A DNA stretch of 64,000 nucleotides from Glaciecola sp965660625. GTDB lineage: Bacteria; Pseudomonadota; Gammaproteobacteria; Enterobacterales; Alteromonadaceae. Both the position numbers and the translations under genes were made by a program. Positions 19,104-28,114 of this stretch are shown here, piece after piece (within the stretch, counting starts at the first letter, position 1; each line of letters opens with the position of its first letter). The stretch spans positions 526,637 through 590,636 of the forward strand of contig CBFIAR010000001.1 in the NCBI GenBank assembly GCA_965660625.1. The letters run 5' to 3'. The notes under the pieces were generated by a model that searched no databases, was not told the DNA's origin, and saw only the letters and a program-made list of their open reading frames with translations.

Positions 19104-19599
19104 GGGTTTTCCCTTTTTTTGCGCCAATCATCGTTTCAGCCATCGCTTTTACCAACTTATCTTTGAACGCAAGATGAGTGGGTTGTACGCCGTTATTATT
19201 GACAGGGCCAGTCTCTATGCGGTTTTCAAGCTTTCCCAACTGGTTTATGTTGTGCGCGGTAATCCCGATAAGAAACTGTTCACCACCAACATCGATGACC
19301 ATGATTTTTTCTTTAGCGCCTGCAGCCATCGACGCAACTACTTTTAACTGACCGTTTCCCGCTTGAGTGACATTAAACCGGCGCGCAATGAAAGCGAGCG
19401 CAAAAATAATGGCGACTACGAGTAAAAGGCTAAGAAAAATTGACAGTATTGATGAGGGGTTCTGTAGGGTCTGGGGTGCGGAGGCCGAAGCCTCCGTGCT
19501 GAACACGCTAAAAAATAGAAATAAGAATAGAAGGTAACCCCCTATATTATATAGGTTTTTACCTGAGTTTTTTGATTCTCTCGACTTGACTAATAACAT
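19096..19599 (-). CDS. fliO: Flagellar protein FliO
   Basis: FliO is a membrane scaffold that helps FliP assemble. At 167 residues it has an N-terminal hydrophobic segment (YLLFLFLFFSVFSTEASA, possible signal), a second membrane helix (about residues 50-70, LSIFLSLLLVVAIIFALAFI) followed by the RRF motif, and a basic cytoplasmic domain with AAGAKEKIMVIDVGGEQFLI. The ATG lies inside fliN, a 41-base overlap; no better downstream start was found, since the next candidate codons are not initiators. Order fliN-fliO-fliP is canonical. Confidence 0.9.
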   Translation of the reverse strand: MLLVKSRESKNSGKNLYNIGGYLLFLFLFFSVFSTEASASAPQTLQNPSSILSIFLSLLLVVAIIFALAFIARRFNVTQAGNGQLKVVASMAAGAKEKIMVIDVGGEQFLIGITAHNINQLGKLENRIETGPVNNNGVQPTHLAFKDKLVKAMAETMIGAKKGKTHE

Positions 19600-20017
19600 C
19601 CGTTAACCGAATCCCAAATTTATCGTTGATGACTACTACTTCTCCATGAGCAATCAACGTGCCATTTACTAAAACATCGAGAGGTTCGCCTGCAACTCTG
19701 TCTAATTCGACCACTGAACCTTGGTTCAATTGCAGTAAATTTCGGATACTTATTTCACTGCGACCCACTTCCATCGAGATCGTCACAGGGATGTCTAATA
19801 TACTGTCGAGCTTTTTCTTTTCAGCGACTGTGATTGGCGCATCTTCTTTCAGCTCGTCAAACTCTGCAGGCTTGGCCCCACCAGCATTAGCTTGCGCATT
19901 CATAATGGCATCAATGTCATCCTGTGGATCAGCGCTCTTACCTTCGTCCGCCTCTGACTCTGCTTGCTCAGCCATTGCTGCTTCCCAATCATCTAAGCCT
20001 TCGCCATCTTCACTCAT
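19559..20017 (-). CDS. fliN: Flagellar motor switch protein FliN
   Basis: FliN forms the lower C-ring with FliM and helps bind CheY-P. The 152-residue protein has an acidic, Ala/Asp/Glu-rich N-terminal half (about 1-65) and a C-terminal SpoA domain (about 70-150) with ILDIPVTISMEVGRSEISIR, LLQLNQGSVVELDRVAGEPL and GIRLTDVISQVERI. All are standard. It follows fliM by 71 bases and overlaps fliO. Confidence 0.97.
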   Translation of the reverse strand: MSEDGEGLDDWEAAMAEQAESEADEGKSADPQDDIDAIMNAQANAGGAKPAEFDELKEDAPITVAEKKKLDSILDIPVTISMEVGRSEISIRNLLQLNQGSVVELDRVAGEPLDVLVNGTLIAHGEVVVINDKFGIRLTDVISQVERIKKLR

Positions 20018-20088
20018 AATTTTTTCCTGTCTTATAAAACGTTTTACCGTGTATGCTAAAAATACTGTATCAATGCCTGATCAATATT

Positions 20089-21147
20089 TTATAAATCTTC
20101 CTCTAGAACTTGCAGTTCAGCGTCGTTATCTATCACTTTGCCATTTCGAGTCAATAACTGCAGTTCAGATTTTACCGATGTTGGCCTAGGAATTTTTTCT
20201 GTGATTTTCAGTGCGATATTATCGCGTGATTTACCTAATTTAGCTCTAAATGTAGGTAACTGTTCAATCAATACCGTCACTGTATCAGGCATCTCAATTG
20301 GAATAATGTCACCTTTTTCAAAATTCATGAGGCGTTCTAAGGTCACAGTGATATCGAGCAGATGAGTCGACAATCCAACCTTCACGTCCATAATTTCGTC
20401 ACGCAGGGCTTTGCTCCACCTGAAATCGGTATCTTCTTTGTCATTTTGGACACCGGCGTCAAGTAATTCGCGTATTGGTTCCAACATTGAATAAGGTAAG
20501 GAAATATGGAAATCACCACCGCCGCCATCAAGTTCGATATGGAAAGAACTGATTACAACAACCTCTGTAGGACTGACGATGTTTGCCATTGCAGGATTGA
20601 CTTCAGAGTCCAAATACTCAAAAGACACGTCCATAACAGGTCCCCAAGCCTCTTTATAATCTTCAAAAATGAGCTTTAGCAGCATCTGTATAATTCGGCG
20701 CTCGGTTGGCGTAAATTCTCGCCCTTCGATTTTTGCATGGTAACGCCCGTCACCACCAAAGAAGTTATCAACCATAATGAAAACCAATCTCGCTTCCATT
20801 GTAATTAATCCAGTTCCTTTAAGGGGACGGAAACGCACCATATTTAAGCTGGTAGGAACAAACAGGGTGTGTATGTATTCACCAAACTTAATCATTTGTA
20901 TGCCATTAATAGACACTTCCGCAGAACGGCGCATCATATTAAATAAACTCACACGCATGTGCCTCGCAAACCGTTCATTGACAATTTCCAGCGTTGGCAT
21001 ACGCCCACGAACAATGCGATCTTGAGAAGAAAAATCATACTCCGAAGCCGAACCATCATCCTCAACTTCCTCGATTTCTTCTTCTTCAACATCGTCAACG
21101 CCATGGAGTAGCGCGTCAATTTCGTCTTGTGATAATAAATCGCTCAC
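20089..21147 (-). CDS. fliM: Flagellar motor switch protein FliM
   Basis: FliM is the main C-ring switch protein that receives CheY-P. The 352-residue protein starts with the CheY-binding peptide (LLSQDEIDALLHG, residues 4-16), followed by an acidic linker, the middle CheC-like domain (about 55-230, with GLITMEARLVFIMVDNFFGG) and a C-terminal SpoA domain that binds FliN. The start is a GTG at 21147; a nearby ATG is out of frame and closed at once. Length is normal. Confidence 0.97.
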   Translation of the reverse strand: MSDLLSQDEIDALLHGVDDVEEEEIEEVEDDGSASEYDFSSQDRIVRGRMPTLEIVNERFARHMRVSLFNMMRRSAEVSINGIQMIKFGEYIHTLFVPTSLNMVRFRPLKGTGLITMEARLVFIMVDNFFGGDGRYHAKIEGREFTPTERRIIQMLLKLIFEDYKEAWGPVMDVSFEYLDSEVNPAMANIVSPTEVVVISSFHIELDGGGGDFHISLPYSMLEPIRELLDAGVQNDKEDTDFRWSKALRDEIMDVKVGLSTHLLDITVTLERLMNFEKGDIIPIEMPDTVTVLIEQLPTFRAKLGKSRDNIALKITEKIPRPTSVKSELQLLTRNGKVIDNDAELQVLEEDL

Positions 21148-21232
21148 ATTAATTCTCGTTTTTGCTTACTCAATCATGAGTAACTTAATTAACTAACCAT
21201 CAACATAGTGGTTTATGCAGATTGATCTACTG

Positions 21233-21754
21233 TTATTGAATAACAAACCCTGTGAATAACACTTGCTCTACAACCGTCGAGTTTTCGAGCTCTTTCATCA
21301 CTTGACGCACCTGCGAAGTAGCTCGTTCTTTTAATTCTATTTTACCAACATCGGTCACTAGATCATCAGCATTTGATGCGCTGAATACTTGTAGCAGAGT
21401 ACCCTCAATCATCGGAATATGGCGCTTGGCTAATTCTTCATTGTCGATACCACGCACCATCAGTTGCACTTCAATTTGCACGATCCGCTCACGAGCAACA
21501 CCAGGTGCATTAAACGTAAAGGGCCTTGGCATAGCGACATAAAGCGCTCCTCGATCTGCGGAAACAACAGTTTCAGCAACAACGTTTTGATCAACACTTT
21601 CTTCGCCTTCAACTACCGCAACGTCATCACCCATAAATAAAAAGAAATAAGCGCCAGCACCGCCAACCAATAAGACAGCAACCATAATAATAATCAGCAT
21701 TAACTTGCCTTTCTTTTTACCGCCATCCTCAATTTTTAATTCTTCATCTGCCAT
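21233..21754 (-). CDS. fliL: Flagellar basal-body protein FliL
   Basis: A 173-residue single-pass inner-membrane protein. A charged, Lys-rich cytoplasmic start is followed by a membrane helix (about 17-41) and a periplasmic FliL domain (about 70-173) with ALYVAMPRPFTFNA, RIVQIEVQLMVRG and a hydrophobic C-terminal end (VEQVLFTGFVIQ). FliL surrounds stator units and supports torque. It lies 181 bases after fliK; I saw no sigma-54 or sigma-28 site in that gap. Confidence 0.94.
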   Translation of the reverse strand: MADEELKIEDGGKKKGKLMLIIIMVAVLLVGGAGAYFFLFMGDDVAVVEGEESVDQNVVAETVVSADRGALYVAMPRPFTFNAPGVARERIVQIEVQLMVRGIDNEELAKRHIPMIEGTLLQVFSASNADDLVTDVGKIELKERATSQVRQVMKELENSTVVEQVLFTGFVIQ

Positions 21755-21935
21755 GCGACTTTGCTCTCATATTGGTATGTTTGTATTGATACGTAATGTG
21801 ACTCTTCAACAAGTTACTGCAGTAGCAATCACAATGATGACAATATTTAGTCAATACTGTTTTAATGATTATACGCCTTTTCTTTGACAGATCTTTTATC
21901 TTTTGTGTGTCATTTTCACGTCACTGTGTATCTTG

Positions 21936-24230
21936 TTAGGCATAATAATCGATACCGCCTATGCGACCGCCGCTGATACCTTGCTCTATGACCTCACTAT
22001 TTTCAGCTAGGCCGTGCTCACCTGACTGTTGACTATCATTTTGTATACCGTCTTGCGATTGTTGTGCCAAATTGCTCGACGTACTTGAATTATTTGCAAG
22101 GCTGCCGTGTTCCGCTTGTCCATCACGTCCCTGACTTTCTTGTTCAACAGAGGACTGGCCTAGCTCAATGCCCTGTTCTTCTAACATTTCGCGTAATCTA
22201 GGCGTGGCTTGATCGAGTGCATCTCGCGCCTGCTGCGATTGCACAACAAAATTCACTGAAGCCGAATCACCCGACAAGTTGACCTTGATGTTCATGCCAC
22301 CAAGATCTGGCGGATCTAAGCGAATTTCAGCACTGATATTGCGACTATTCACCATCCAACGAACCTTTTCAGTCAGCTGTTGCTGGCCTTCAGGCTTAAA
22401 AATATTGATACCTTTATCGTTTGCCATCGTTTGCTGTGCTAATCGCGTGCTTTCAATTTGCTGTTGTGCGACCTCTTTAATACCTTGAATTTCATTCAGA
22501 CCGTTATGTAAATAATGCTGTTGTTGATTGCTCTGATTTAATGACGTCGCTGCCGCCAATATATGGCTAACTTGATTAAGCTGTTTTTCCAATGCGGCAT
22601 CAGCATTTCCCGTTACTTTTACGTCAGTTGCGGCAAGTGCTTCGGTCACTAAGCTTTTTAAATCAATACCAGGCTCTCTGCCTTGCTTTAATTGCTCTCT
22701 CATTTCTTTAACACCGGCCTGAAGTGCCGCGATAAACTCAGTCGATTTACCTTCTGTTTTTAATTCAGTGATGATCGATTCGACACGCGCCGCGATATTA
22801 TCAATTGCGCTTTTTTCAGCTTCAGGCGGCAATTGTGCTAGCAGTTCAGTTTGTTTCTTAGTTGACGCTTTATCAACAGGCACGAACAAAGCAGATTCAG
22901 CGGTTTTGTCAGTTTTCTCTGGTATTGTTTTAATTTGTTGAGACAAACTTGTATTAAGCAACTCGGTCTCCGCGTCGCTTAACATTTCAGCATTATTTTC
23001 TGTCGACTCTTGCGGCTTTGCTGCTAAAGTTTCATCCGCCTTGAGCATAGTCAAATCAGCGCTAAGCTCTTCCTGCGAACTGATTGTTGCATCAACAAGT
23101 TCGTCTGTCAGTTCGATAGATTGCGCCAGCGCAAGCTCATTTTCAGTATCAACACTTAGCGCTTCGTGAAGCGTCTCAAGCGAAATTGGCACAACAGACT
23201 CATCGTTCGGTATCGTCGTTGATGCTTGTAAAAAGTTCTTTAATAAGTCGGCATCCTTGAGTGATGCAGTGCCTTCACTCTGAGTGTTAAGCGTGTTATC
23301 AGTATCTTCTTTTGTCATCAACTGGTTCAAAAGTTTTGCAATTGCCGTATCCAGCTCAGCCATCGCTTCACTATTTACGCCTAAAGATTCATCTGCATTA
23401 CCGCCTGCTGCATTAATTAAGGTTGCCAACTCTTCCTCGCTCAGACTTATTTCTAAAAACTCAGGATCAGTTCCGGCATTTATCCTGTCAAGGGCAACGG
23501 TATTTGCACTATTTTTATTTTCCGGCGTTAGCGATGCAATAGTTTGTGCAAATATATCGAGGCTTGAGGCTTTATCTTCAACATATAAATCATTAGGAAT
23601 GACGCCTTTTGATTCTGATAAATCTTTCACTTGATTCACATAGGAAACCCAATCGAAGTCATCTGTAATATTTTCAGCTTTCAAGCTTGAGTCTGTTGAT
23701 TCATTTTTTACCTTGGTGCTCATTGCCTTATCATTAATGAGTGCAACGCCAGCACGCTGTTGTTCAACTGCTTCGCCGATATTCTTTTCTGTTTCTGCAG
23801 AGGCAATATATTGCTCTTGCTCGGCGAAGTCGGTTTGCTGACGCTCTTTGCTTTCAGCCTTCGTCTCTGCCAACTCCCTCTTACGCTCAATTATCTCATG
23901 CTCTTCATTCGCTTCATCTATCGTCTTTTGGCGATGCGCTTCTGCGTTATCTCTTGCCTCTTTTTGTTTTACACTAGTAGAACTCGCAGAGGTTCGGTTT
24001 GAGTCCTCACGCGGGTGGTCATTGCGGGCCTTGTCATTACCTTCATGAGTGCGCGTTGAGTGCCTTGATTGCTCTTGTTTCGCCAGCGCGTCTTCAAATG
24101 CGCTTTTTTGAGCGCTACTTTCGAATGATGAACTACTTGCGTCGCGAGGCACCGATGAAGATAGTTTACGATCTTCAAATGGTAATTTGTTAGCGGCAAT
24201 ACTTGTTTGAGTAGTGGCAAATTGTTGCAT
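21936..24230 (-). CDS. fliK: Flagellar hook-length control protein FliK
   Basis: FliK measures hook length and triggers the FlhB switch. At 764 residues it is long for the family (about 400-700 is common). Residues 1-600 are a low-complexity, Glu/Ala/Ser/Thr-rich ruler with acidic, coiled-coil-like stretches. The C-terminal Flg_hook domain is at about 610-695 (LTEKVRWMVNSRNISAEIRL, DPPDLGGMNIKV, LREMLEEQGIELG). A Gln/Ser/Gly-rich tail follows. A sigma-54-like promoter lies about 100 bases upstream of the ATG, in the spacer after fliJ. Confidence 0.93.
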   Translation of the reverse strand: MQQFATTQTSIAANKLPFEDRKLSSSVPRDASSSSFESSAQKSAFEDALAKQEQSRHSTRTHEGNDKARNDHPREDSNRTSASSTSVKQKEARDNAEAHRQKTIDEANEEHEIIERKRELAETKAESKERQQTDFAEQEQYIASAETEKNIGEAVEQQRAGVALINDKAMSTKVKNESTDSSLKAENITDDFDWVSYVNQVKDLSESKGVIPNDLYVEDKASSLDIFAQTIASLTPENKNSANTVALDRINAGTDPEFLEISLSEEELATLINAAGGNADESLGVNSEAMAELDTAIAKLLNQLMTKEDTDNTLNTQSEGTASLKDADLLKNFLQASTTIPNDESVVPISLETLHEALSVDTENELALAQSIELTDELVDATISSQEELSADLTMLKADETLAAKPQESTENNAEMLSDAETELLNTSLSQQIKTIPEKTDKTAESALFVPVDKASTKKQTELLAQLPPEAEKSAIDNIAARVESIITELKTEGKSTEFIAALQAGVKEMREQLKQGREPGIDLKSLVTEALAATDVKVTGNADAALEKQLNQVSHILAAATSLNQSNQQQHYLHNGLNEIQGIKEVAQQQIESTRLAQQTMANDKGINIFKPEGQQQLTEKVRWMVNSRNISAEIRLDPPDLGGMNIKVNLSGDSASVNFVVQSQQARDALDQATPRLREMLEEQGIELGQSSVEQESQGRDGQAEHGSLANNSSTSSNLAQQSQDGIQNDSQQSGEHGLAENSEVIEQGISGGRIGGIDYYA

Positions 24231-24330
24231 AATACTAATTTCATCCTGAGCATTTAATTCAGATTCATTTAAATTTATTCAATAATTACAATTAGTTGAA
24301 ATATTTTAAACGAGTGCTTACAGAATGGTT

Positions 24331-24346
24331 TGCAAGGGCTGTACCA
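24331..24346 (-). promoter_or_regulatory. Candidate sigma-54 promoter for the fliK-to-flhB genes
   Basis: The minus strand reads TGGTACAGCCCTTGCA: GG and GC are separated by exactly ten bases and only one base differs from TGGCAC-N5-TTGCA. It begins just after the fliJ stop and 101 bases before the fliK ATG. It would let fliK-L-M-N-O-P-Q-R-flhB be transcribed apart from fliE-to-fliJ. Confidence 0.55.
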
Positions 24347-24347
24347 A

Positions 24348-24800
24348 CTAGCGCAGAACGGGGCCTCGGCGAACAAATTTTTGAATCGCAATTTCGTCAA
24401 ACATCTGCTGTTCTAAGCGAGACTCGACGGCGACGGCTTCTTTTGTTTTACCGGTTATCAGCATTTCAATTGCTTTGCGTCGCTTTTGCTGGTCAAGCCA
24501 CTGACGTTTACGCTGATCTTCAACTAAAACGGCTTGACTGACAAATTGAATTTGTTGCTCGCAGGCTCGATCGAGCTTAGCGACAAATGATAGGTGCTGA
24601 TGCAGTTGCTTCGCCTCAACCCCAAGTTTGCCTTTTTGTTGAATGAGTTTAAGGTAATCGAGACGATACTGCTCTAGACCGGTTAACTTCTGTTGATTGT
24701 CCTGTCGGTTTTTGACAGCAAACTGATAATTTTGCGCCAGCTTCTGTTCTTTTTTGATTTCGATATCAGCAACCATTTGTAACTGCTTTAAATTACTCAT
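24348..24800 (-). CDS. fliJ: Flagellar export chaperone/ATPase stalk protein FliJ
   Basis: A 150-residue, almost entirely helical, strongly charged coiled-coil protein (KEQKLAQNYQFAVKNRQDNQ, then LEQYRLDYLKLIQQKGKLG), as expected for FliJ, which occupies the centre of the FliI hexamer and contacts FlhA. Its place between fliI and fliK confirms the call, since FliJ is recognised more by context than by sequence. No clear Shine-Dalgarno precedes the ATG; a small upstream ORF ending ten bases before it could provide coupling. Confidence 0.9.
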   Translation of the reverse strand: MSNLKQLQMVADIEIKKEQKLAQNYQFAVKNRQDNQQKLTGLEQYRLDYLKLIQQKGKLGVEAKQLHQHLSFVAKLDRACEQQIQFVSQAVLVEDQRKRQWLDQQKRRKAIEMLITGKTKEAVAVESRLEQQMFDEIAIQKFVRRGPVLR

Positions 24801-24809
24801 GGTGATTGC

Positions 24810-24890
24810 TCATGCTGCTTGTGCATTGGTGTTGCTATTCACGTGAGTATTCGCGTTATCATTTGCGTGATTATTCTCCTTGCTATTCAT
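24810..24890 (-). CDS. Possible 26-codon Asn-rich ORF in the fliI-fliJ spacer
   Basis: An ATG at 24890 opens a 26-codon frame with Asn at nearly every second or third position (NSKENNHANDNANTHVNSNT). It ends ten bases before the fliJ ATG. The upstream Shine-Dalgarno is weak. It may be only a decayed triplet repeat in the spacer, or a short leader that couples fliJ translation to fliI. I do not recognise it. Confidence 0.15.
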   Translation of the reverse strand: MNSKENNHANDNANTHVNSNTNAQAA

Positions 24891-24898
24891 TCTCGATA

Positions 24899-26266
24899 CT
24901 ACCTAGGCTGCTGGGCTTTTTGCCCATGTGCTGACGCTGCGTTTAGGCCGTTGTTTAATGTTCCCATTGACTCCACACACTGTTCAAATGAAATCACTTG
25001 TCCCATCGTTTGCTGTAAAAATGCATTGATGGCAGGTTCAGCCGCTATCGATAAATCAATTCTATTGTCTGTGCCACGTGCATAGGCACCAATACTGATG
25101 AGATCTTTATTCTGCTGGTAGGTTGAATAGACTTGTTTAATATTACGTGCTTGAAGCACGTGCTCTTCATTCACAACCTGCGGCATCACGCGGCTGATTG
25201 ATGATTCAATATCAATGGCTGGATAATGACCCGACTCAGCTAAACGACGCGAAAGTACAATGTGACCATCTAAAATTGCGCGCGCTGAATCAGCGATTGG
25301 ATCTTGTAAATCGTCGCCCTCGGTCAATACCGTATAGAAAGCGGTAATAGAACCCTGTTGTTCTGTGCCGTTACCCGCTCGTTCAACCAAAGCTGGAAGT
25401 TTCGCGAACACTGAAGGCGGATATCCTTTGGTAGCTGGTGGCTCTCCAATAGCTAGCGCGATCTCTCTCTGCGCCATTGCGTACCGAGTTAATGAATCAA
25501 CCAACAGTAATACGTCTTTCCCTTGATCTCTAAAATATTCAGCAATAGTCACTGCCGCTTCACAACCTTTTAGGCGCATTAGCGGCGAAGTATCTGCAGG
25601 TGCAGCAACAACAACTGCCTTCTCCCGCTCTTCCGTCGTCAAAATATCTTGAATAAACTCTTTTACTTCACGGCCACGTTCACCAATCAGCCCAACTACG
25701 ACAACATCAGCCGTAGTGCCACGCGTCATCATGCCCATCAATACACTTTTGCCCACACCACTGCCTGCAAATAAGCCCATTCGCTGGCCTTTACCCACAG
25801 TTAACACGGTATTAATAGCTCGCACACCGACATCAAGCGGTTGGTTAACAGGTTTGCGCGTTAAAGGATTCATCGGAGGGGGAGTTAATGATGCTGTTTG
25901 CTTACATTTTATCGGGCCTTTGCCATCGAGGGGCTCACCATTAGCATCAATGACCCGACCTAATAGTTCTTCGCCAACGGCAAAGCCATTTTCATGTGAC
26001 AAAGGCTGAACACGCGAACCAGGAACAATGCCCTTAACTGATTCAGTTGGCATCAAATAGGTAACATCGCCGGAAAACCCAACCACTTCAGCTTCAATTT
26101 GTCCTCGGCTTGTTTGTACTAAACATCGTCCACCCACGGGAACTTGGCAACCAACCGCTTCTAAGGTCAAACCCACACCTCTAATCAGTTTACCGGAAGA
26201 AATAGCCACCGCTTTTGGAACTTGTTCTTGCAATTGCTTTATTTTATCAGCTATTGCGAGGGTCAT
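24899..26266 (-). CDS. fliI: Flagellum-specific ATPase FliI
   Basis: FliI is the F1-beta-like ATPase that prepares export substrates. From the ATG at 26266 the protein is 455 residues. It has the P-loop GLFAGSGVGKSVLMGMM (about residues 167-183), Walker B DVLLLVDSLTRYA and the GEPPATKGYPPSVFAKLPAL segment. The frame is open 37 codons further upstream (to 26377), but that part lies inside fliH and lacks family similarity; MTLAIADKIKQLQEQV is the natural start. It overlaps fliH by 20 bases. Confidence 0.96.
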   Translation of the reverse strand: MTLAIADKIKQLQEQVPKAVAISSGKLIRGVGLTLEAVGCQVPVGGRCLVQTSRGQIEAEVVGFSGDVTYLMPTESVKGIVPGSRVQPLSHENGFAVGEELLGRVIDANGEPLDGKGPIKCKQTASLTPPPMNPLTRKPVNQPLDVGVRAINTVLTVGKGQRMGLFAGSGVGKSVLMGMMTRGTTADVVVVGLIGERGREVKEFIQDILTTEEREKAVVVAAPADTSPLMRLKGCEAAVTIAEYFRDQGKDVLLLVDSLTRYAMAQREIALAIGEPPATKGYPPSVFAKLPALVERAGNGTEQQGSITAFYTVLTEGDDLQDPIADSARAILDGHIVLSRRLAESGHYPAIDIESSISRVMPQVVNEEHVLQARNIKQVYSTYQQNKDLISIGAYARGTDNRIDLSIAAEPAINAFLQQTMGQVISFEQCVESMGTLNNGLNAASAHGQKAQQPR

Positions 26267-27059
26267 GAGACAATCCTTGGGCGTTAAGAAATTGAGTAAA
26301 TACGTCTGTCGTTCTGCGCTCAATTGACATATCAACCGCATTGTTTTGCGTACTGAGCTCACACCCACCGCGTTCAATAACTGGATTCTCTATCAGCTTC
26401 CAATTATTTTCAGCAATGACGTCATCACCAAAATGTCCTTTAACCATCGCCACATCAACTGGGTGCATTTGAAATTGATACTGACTTTCTTGGATCGGGA
26501 GCACTTTGATACCTTCGCTTATTGCGCTTAGCAGCACGTCATTTTGTATAGTAACCTCTACATTAATAACAGCTTTTGCTAATTTAACGGCAAGGATAAC
26601 AAGTTCTTTCTCAAGCTCTTGATTTACTTGTGTCAAAGGATTGACGGTTTGATCGATAATGGATTGCCAACTTCTTGCTAGCTCGTCCATTTGTGCTTGA
26701 CCTGCCAGCATACCGTCAGCAAGCCCTTGCTCCTTGCCCTCGCTGCCGCCCTTTTCCAGTCCTTCTTGTTTGCCTTCCGCAAAGCCGGTGTCGAAGCCTT
26801 CCTGCTTGCCTAGGGCAAAACCTTCTTCGTAAGCCGCTGCTCGGATTGCTTCGATGTCTTGAGCAGTCAACGGTTTAATTTCTTCTTCTACTTCTGGCGG
26901 TTCATACTTCCACGTGCGGGCTTTGTTAAAAGCATTTGTGCTGGTACTTTGCTGGTCAGCATTGACGCTGGGTAAATCCCACGCTTTGGCGTCATTAAAC
27001 GACTCATTCGAGCTCACTTTTATTGACTGTGTTTGTGGCTTACTACTTGAAATACTCAT
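26247..27059 (-). CDS. fliH: Flagellar export ATPase regulator FliH
   Basis: A 270-residue FliH. Its N-terminal half is disordered and charged. The middle (about 85-125) carries the typical glycine-spaced repeats (EEGFALGKQEGFDTGFAEGK and more, a GxxxG helical repeat). The C-terminal part (about 130-262) is the FliI-binding domain. FliH holds FliI in check and docks it at the C-ring. Its ATG shares one base with the fliG stop (TAATG), so the two genes are tightly coupled. Confidence 0.94.
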   Translation of the reverse strand: MSISSSKPQTQSIKVSSNESFNDAKAWDLPSVNADQQSTSTNAFNKARTWKYEPPEVEEEIKPLTAQDIEAIRAAAYEEGFALGKQEGFDTGFAEGKQEGLEKGGSEGKEQGLADGMLAGQAQMDELARSWQSIIDQTVNPLTQVNQELEKELVILAVKLAKAVINVEVTIQNDVLLSAISEGIKVLPIQESQYQFQMHPVDVAMVKGHFGDDVIAENNWKLIENPVIERGGCELSTQNNAVDMSIERRTTDVFTQFLNAQGLSHDPRNS

Positions 27060-28102
27060 TAGACGAATTCTTCACCGCCACCACCACCTAGCATCACTTC
27101 ACCAGCATCTGCTAGTCGACGTGCTATGGATAGAATTTCTTTCTGTGCTGCTTCAACTTCACTCAAGCGCACAGGTCCCATTGCCTCTAAGTCATCAAGC
27201 AACATTTCTGCGGCGCGTTTAGACATATTACCAGTAATCTTGTTACGCAGATCTTCATCAGCACCTTTAATTGCTTTCATTAAGCTTTCTTGTTGAGTTT
27301 CACGCAGTATTGCTTGAATACCTCTATCGTCAACATCAATCAGATTATCGAATACAAACATAAGATCTTGAATTTGCTGACTCATCTCTTCATCAGTTTC
27401 ACGGATTGCATCCATCAACTGACCTTCGATGTTAGTATCGAGATAATTCATGATGTTTGCGGCAGATTTCAATCCGCCCATCTTCGCCGCTTGTGCTCCT
27501 GCTTGACCAGCAAACTGTTTCTCCATAATTTCGTTGAGTTCTTGCAGTGCAGCAGGCTGCACTTCTTCAAGGTTAGCAACACGCATCAACAAGTCCAAGC
27601 GCACTTTTTCAGGAAACTGTGCCAAAATTTCGGCTGATTGCTCTGGCTCGAGATAAGACATAACAATCGTTTGAATTTGCGGGTGTTCGTTACGAATAAT
27701 TGTCGCTACTTGCTTGGAATCCATCCATTTCAGTGATTCTAGGCCTTTGGCACCGCTGCCTGTGAGTATTTGGTCAAGTAGATGAGCAGCCTTGTCTTCA
27801 CCTAGTGCCGAAGTTAATGCTCTGCGCACAAAATCTTGGCTTTTGAAGCCAATGGTCGAGTAATTTTGGATTTCGTCTATGAAATGCGTATGCACGGATG
27901 TAATTTTATCCTGTGTCATATCATCCATAGCGGCCATTGCAGCACCCAATATTTGTACTTGTTTGGGCTCCAAGAATTTTAAAATTTGTGCGGCATCGTC
28001 TTCCGATAGACTCAATAACAAAATCGAGGCTTTTTCTACGCCCTCTAATTTATTGACGTCGTACTTTGGTATTTCTTCTTTTGTAACAACGGCTTCAGCC
28101 AT
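27059..28102 (-). CDS. fliG: Flagellar motor switch/rotor protein FliG
   Basis: FliG is the rotor protein that meets the stator and generates torque. The 347-residue protein has the N-terminal FliF-binding domain, the EHPQIQ-containing middle domain (residues about 130-200) and the C-terminal torque helix with DDLEAMGPVRLSEVEAAQKE, carrying the conserved alternating charges. It ends in a glycine run and the EEFV tail. It lies 12 bases after fliF and overlaps fliH by one base. Confidence 0.97.
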   Translation of the reverse strand: MAEAVVTKEEIPKYDVNKLEGVEKASILLLSLSEDDAAQILKFLEPKQVQILGAAMAAMDDMTQDKITSVHTHFIDEIQNYSTIGFKSQDFVRRALTSALGEDKAAHLLDQILTGSGAKGLESLKWMDSKQVATIIRNEHPQIQTIVMSYLEPEQSAEILAQFPEKVRLDLLMRVANLEEVQPAALQELNEIMEKQFAGQAGAQAAKMGGLKSAANIMNYLDTNIEGQLMDAIRETDEEMSQQIQDLMFVFDNLIDVDDRGIQAILRETQQESLMKAIKGADEDLRNKITGNMSKRAAEMLLDDLEAMGPVRLSEVEAAQKEILSIARRLADAGEVMLGGGGGEEFV

Positions 28103-28114
28103 AAACTTTACTCC

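Noticed and set aside
26267..26377. Extended N-terminus of FliI
   Set aside because: It lies inside fliH and lacks similarity; the ATG at 26266 gives the normal start.
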